A stretch of 60,000 nucleotides of DNA from positions 23,005,001-23,065,000 of the forward strand of contig NC_079885.1 in assembly GCF_029227915.1 (NCBI RefSeq), in the 5' to 3' direction. Origin of the DNA: Hydractinia symbiolongicarpus (lineage: Eukaryota; Cnidaria; Hydrozoa; Anthoathecata; Hydractiniidae). The notes beneath the pieces are model-generated. The model made no database searches. It was given only the letters and a program-made list of their open reading frames with translations, and was not told where the DNA came from. The position numbers were made by a program, and so were the translations under genes. How positions within the stretch are numbered: the stretch's first letter is position 1; every line of letters begins with the position of its first letter. This document shows positions 57,601 through 60,000 of this stretch, one piece after another.

Positions 57601-58902
57601 ACACAACTCTTTCACCCTGGATATAGTCACCTCACTGTTTTGGGGATAAAACAAAAATACGCAAAAAAACTTAGTTTTAAAAATTTGTGCCTTATTTCTG
57701 ATTGTACTTGTTTTAGACATACAACTGCTAATTTTCAAACATTTTATATCCTTTTATCTTAAATCTTTTGTCGTTGGATATAAAGATCTATAGTGACTTC
57801 AAATTGAGAAATAAATACTGATGGAGTATTTTAATGTTAACATAGAAGTAAGTCACCTCAATCCATTTTCATAGTAACATATTATGCCTTCGTTTGCTTT
57901 TTTTCATTTCCCTTTATTTCTTTATATAACTGTAAAAAGGTAAAGGCGGTTCTTCATTTAAACTTCTACACTAGGATTAATATTTAACGAGGCAGCCACT
58001 CTACTTTTTCGGTGTTTTTTCAACAGTTGGTGTGAAGAATTGAACCTGATACTTTCCACGCATTTCTGCATTTGCAACCCTGTTCGGTTTAAACAACTTA
58101 TAGACATGGGTTCTTAATCATGTATAGCGGACAGTCTAATGCCGATACTTCGAGGAAATCAGAGAGTTAAACTGAAGAAACTGAGACATTTTAAATGAAA
58201 GACAGAGATTTTTGATGTCTAGTACTGTGATACTTCCAACGTCCCCTTGTTTTGAATATCTAGCCGCCTTTAATTTGAACATTGTTATAAACACACATCT
58301 CTCTAATAAAGGTATCTCTCTGAAGATTCGTGAAAAGTAACTAACTCTATTTAAAATAGGAAGTAATGTGAACTGTAGCTATTTAGAATAGAAGGTTTAT
58401 TGTTCATTTATAGTTTATTGTCGTTTACCTTTTTATCGCGTTTTACCGTGTCAGTTAACCCTAATTTAAAATTTTGGACCAGCCATATCAAACAACCACG
58501 GTAATATGAAAATATGAAACAGATCAAAGGGAAAAAAATATCAAAGAATGTGATTTGTAAACCCCTTTAAAAAACAAAAAAATAATTCTGTCATTAATTC
58601 TCTCTACCTAAGATGTGTTCTTTCGTTTCCTTGCGATAAAGAAAACGTATCGATCACTGTTGTAACAAAGATATTTTAAAAACTTTTAAATCTGCAAACT
58701 GATTGACAAAACAAACTTATTCAGTCTCTTCACAAAGTTAGTTTGCCTTAATAAAAAATTATCAACAAGAAGATATTTCATGTACAGACATAAAAAATGT
58801 CTGTACATGATGACGATAAAAAAAACTTACGTGTTTTGCAATGCCATATTGTCTAAAACTTCCATTTGCTAAATAGTTTGCCGCGTCGTATCTTCCACAA
58901 TT
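54660..58902 (-). CDS. Unknown gene with coiled-coil and alternative 3' exons
   Basis: Four - strand exons, 58902-58831, 55911-55856, 55762-55612 and 55164-54702 (or to the stop at 54660), have good splice sites. The first joins the second in phase 0. The second ends in phase 2 and fits either the third (NEKKYTENDQ...ending KEKKE and a stop) or the fourth (LENEVKKLMETITKLREENQ, a coiled coil). The 5' part is not found and may lie beyond the window. I do not recognise the family. GRYDAANYLANGSFRQYGI and GWRTISDSSHPLWYMDK look like conserved protein. The joins are inference from phase and signals; function is unknown. Confidence 0.5.
54702..55164 (-). CDS. Unknown gene, alternative 3' exon B (coiled coil)
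   Basis: Acceptor TTTTTATTAG, then LENEVKKLMETITKLREENQ heptads, a polar linker with TIQVDIKPLRRP, SIACLTEKLTSLSV and a KSRKKKKK basic patch. Donor CAG/GTTGGT at 54701 would end it in phase 0; otherwise it reads to a TAA at 54660. This is the longest open frame (about 170 codons) in this part of the window. Confidence 0.6.
55378..55457 (+). mobile_element. Deleted MITE fragment
   Basis: GAAACTTTAAATAGAATGTAAAAATTCGC from the MITE interior is joined directly to the right terminus ATATGTTCGAAAAACCCCCGACTGAATAGTGTTAA, i.e. an internal deletion. It lies between alternative exons A and B. Confidence 0.65.
55612..55762 (-). CDS. Unknown gene, alternative last exon A
   Basis: One base completes the Lys codon, then 49 codons and TAA. 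Acceptor CGTTAATTTAG. Charged, Lys/Glu-rich: DVYDAILRVKHLKRKARNEKE and MIIYCTELAIITKEKKE. No usable donor in phase, so I read it as terminal. Confidence 0.55.
55856..55911 (-). CDS. Unknown gene, internal exon (GWRTISDSSHPLWYMD)
   Basis: 56 nt from acceptor CTAATATCAG to donor ATAA/GTAATT; 18 codons plus two bases. Reads VNGWRTISDSSHPLWYMD, rich in Trp and not low in complexity. Confidence 0.6.
55912..58830 (-). other. Large intron of the unknown - strand gene
   Basis: About 2.9 kb, AT-rich. I found no further exon with certainty; a short reading MGYKLRDVEFVKE near 57560 is too small to call. Includes the hairpin at 58779. Confidence 0.45.
58779..58809. repeat. Hairpin, 13-bp perfect arms
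   Basis: CATGTACAGACAT and its complement around five A bases, starting about 21 nt inside the intron from the - strand donor at 58830. Confidence 0.9.
58831..58902 (-). CDS. Unknown gene, internal exon (CGRYDAANYLANG)
   Basis: 24 codons, phase 0 on both sides, from acceptor TTCGTTAAAG to a strong donor CAC/GTAAGT. The other two frames contain stops. Reads NCGRYDAANYLANGS then FRQYGIAKH. Confidence 0.6.
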
Positions 58903-60000
58903 CTTTAACGAAAACAAATTACATCGTTTTTAAATTAACAGGTCCTCAAAAGAGGATTAACCTCTAATTAAAAACTCTCGATTACACTGTAATTAAACCA
59001 ATTAAAAGGATAATTGCGTTGCTATAATTAAATTTAATTCTCCTTGTGAGATTACTTAAACGTTTATCCAAATTTTAAGAGTTTGGCCAATGTAGCTTGT
59101 TGTTTTCTTATCAAAACATACCTTTAATCCTTGCTTTCATCTAATGTTATTTTTTACAGCTATAGTTTCAATCCTTGCTCCTTTATCAACTGGCTTGCTT
59201 ATTTGCAAAGAACTTAATGATGTTCACTTCACATCCTATCAGGTTTAAGCACCCAATTTTCTTTATAATGTTGTTTTAGTATCCATTTTTAGCCCTTTGC
59301 TTCTATATAGCCTTGAAACATAGATATATTCATGCTTCAAAGTAGCAAAATAGCATTCCTTGCTATAACTGCCGCCAAAAAAAATAAGAATATCTATGTC
59401 TTTTACAAAGGCTGCGGATAAATTCAAATCAGATAAATTTAGCACTGAATGTTAGCTTCGCCAAAATTTAGGAAGCTGCATAGAAAGGCTAACTTCTATT
59501 ACTTATTTAAAGGAACTGCTGCTGGTTTTTAGATGTCATTTATTCTTCATAACAATAAAGCCTAATTAATTTTGTTAATTTCTCTCCTTTTCCTCTCCCT
59601 ACGTTAACAGCACAAAATTTTGGTGTGGCAACACATAGAATAAAATTAATGAATGACTCCGGATTAAAATTTGTCGTAGATAAATAATTTGCAAATATTT
59701 TCTGTCAGTTGAGTTGATGTTGTTATTATCAATAAGCAGAAGTTTTCAATAGGCTAGCCAAACCGGGATACATTCTAAAAAGTCTCATGTCAAACAACCA
59801 TAAAAATCCTTTTTTTCAAAAAAAATAAATTACTAATCAGCAATTAGCGCATATTTTGAAAATTAATCATCTAAGAATTTATGCTCAATTAAATAGAAAA
59901 AGAAAATTAAATCACTTTAATGGGGCCACAAACGCCTGTTGCCTTATACTTTTAGTCACTTACACGAAAGTCGAGCTAATGGCGGTGGAAAAGTGTATAA
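58903..60000. other. No gene recognised
   Basis: AT-rich. A strong - strand donor (GTAAGTG) at about 59958-59964 may mark an exon running off the window end, but the frame in phase with the next exon has a stop, so I do not call it. Confidence 0.5.

Overview
The window is AT-rich eukaryotic DNA: spliced genes with GT/AG introns, AATAAA signals, many dispersed transposons and simple repeats, and no bacterial gene organisation. It reads as an invertebrate animal genome. An early-branching metazoan, probably a cnidarian and perhaps a hydrozoan, is my inference from gene content and repeat style; I cannot prove the taxon.

The main gene is a complete animal nitric oxide synthase (NOS) on the + strand, 7968-31010. 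I reconstructed it as 28 coding exons whose phases all join, giving 1157 residues (3474 nt with the stop). It has the zinc-Cys pair, heme-thiolate Cys, substrate Glu, calmodulin-binding linker, FMN, FAD and NADPH modules, a shortened autoinhibitory-type insert encoded largely by one frame-neutral exon, and a C-terminal tail with an R-x-R-x-x-S motif reached through a 25-nt microexon. Its introns hold a tRNA-derived SINE, Helitron-like elements, a (GACG)n tract, a G-rich 12-bp minisatellite and a degenerate satellite.

Downstream come a 754-bp piggyBac-like MITE with perfect terminal repeats and TTAA ends (31902-32655), a decayed Ty3/gypsy pol on the - strand (about 33.0-35.1 kb) and the tail of a piggyBac transposase (about 36.4-36.8 kb). 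At 39360-40373 a two-exon gene encodes a signal peptide plus a DUF4430-like domain ending in HDEL, predicting an ER-luminal protein. At 42980-44826 lies a decayed Helitron/Helentron-type PIF1 helicase with an endonuclease tail.

From 48222 to 50451 there is a candidate small secreted protein gene. Its signal-peptide exon is one base out of frame, and most of its last exon is made of a reversed copy of the same MITE. At 54.7-58.9 kb a - strand gene of unknown family shows two alternative 3' exons that both fit the preceding exon in phase.

Two non-autonomous repeat families recur. One is a Helitron-like family (5' TC, 3' hairpin, CTAG end, inserted between A and T). The other is the TTAA-flanked MITE. 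Relics of a plausible mobilising protein for each, a Helentron-type helicase and a piggyBac transposase tail, are also in the window.
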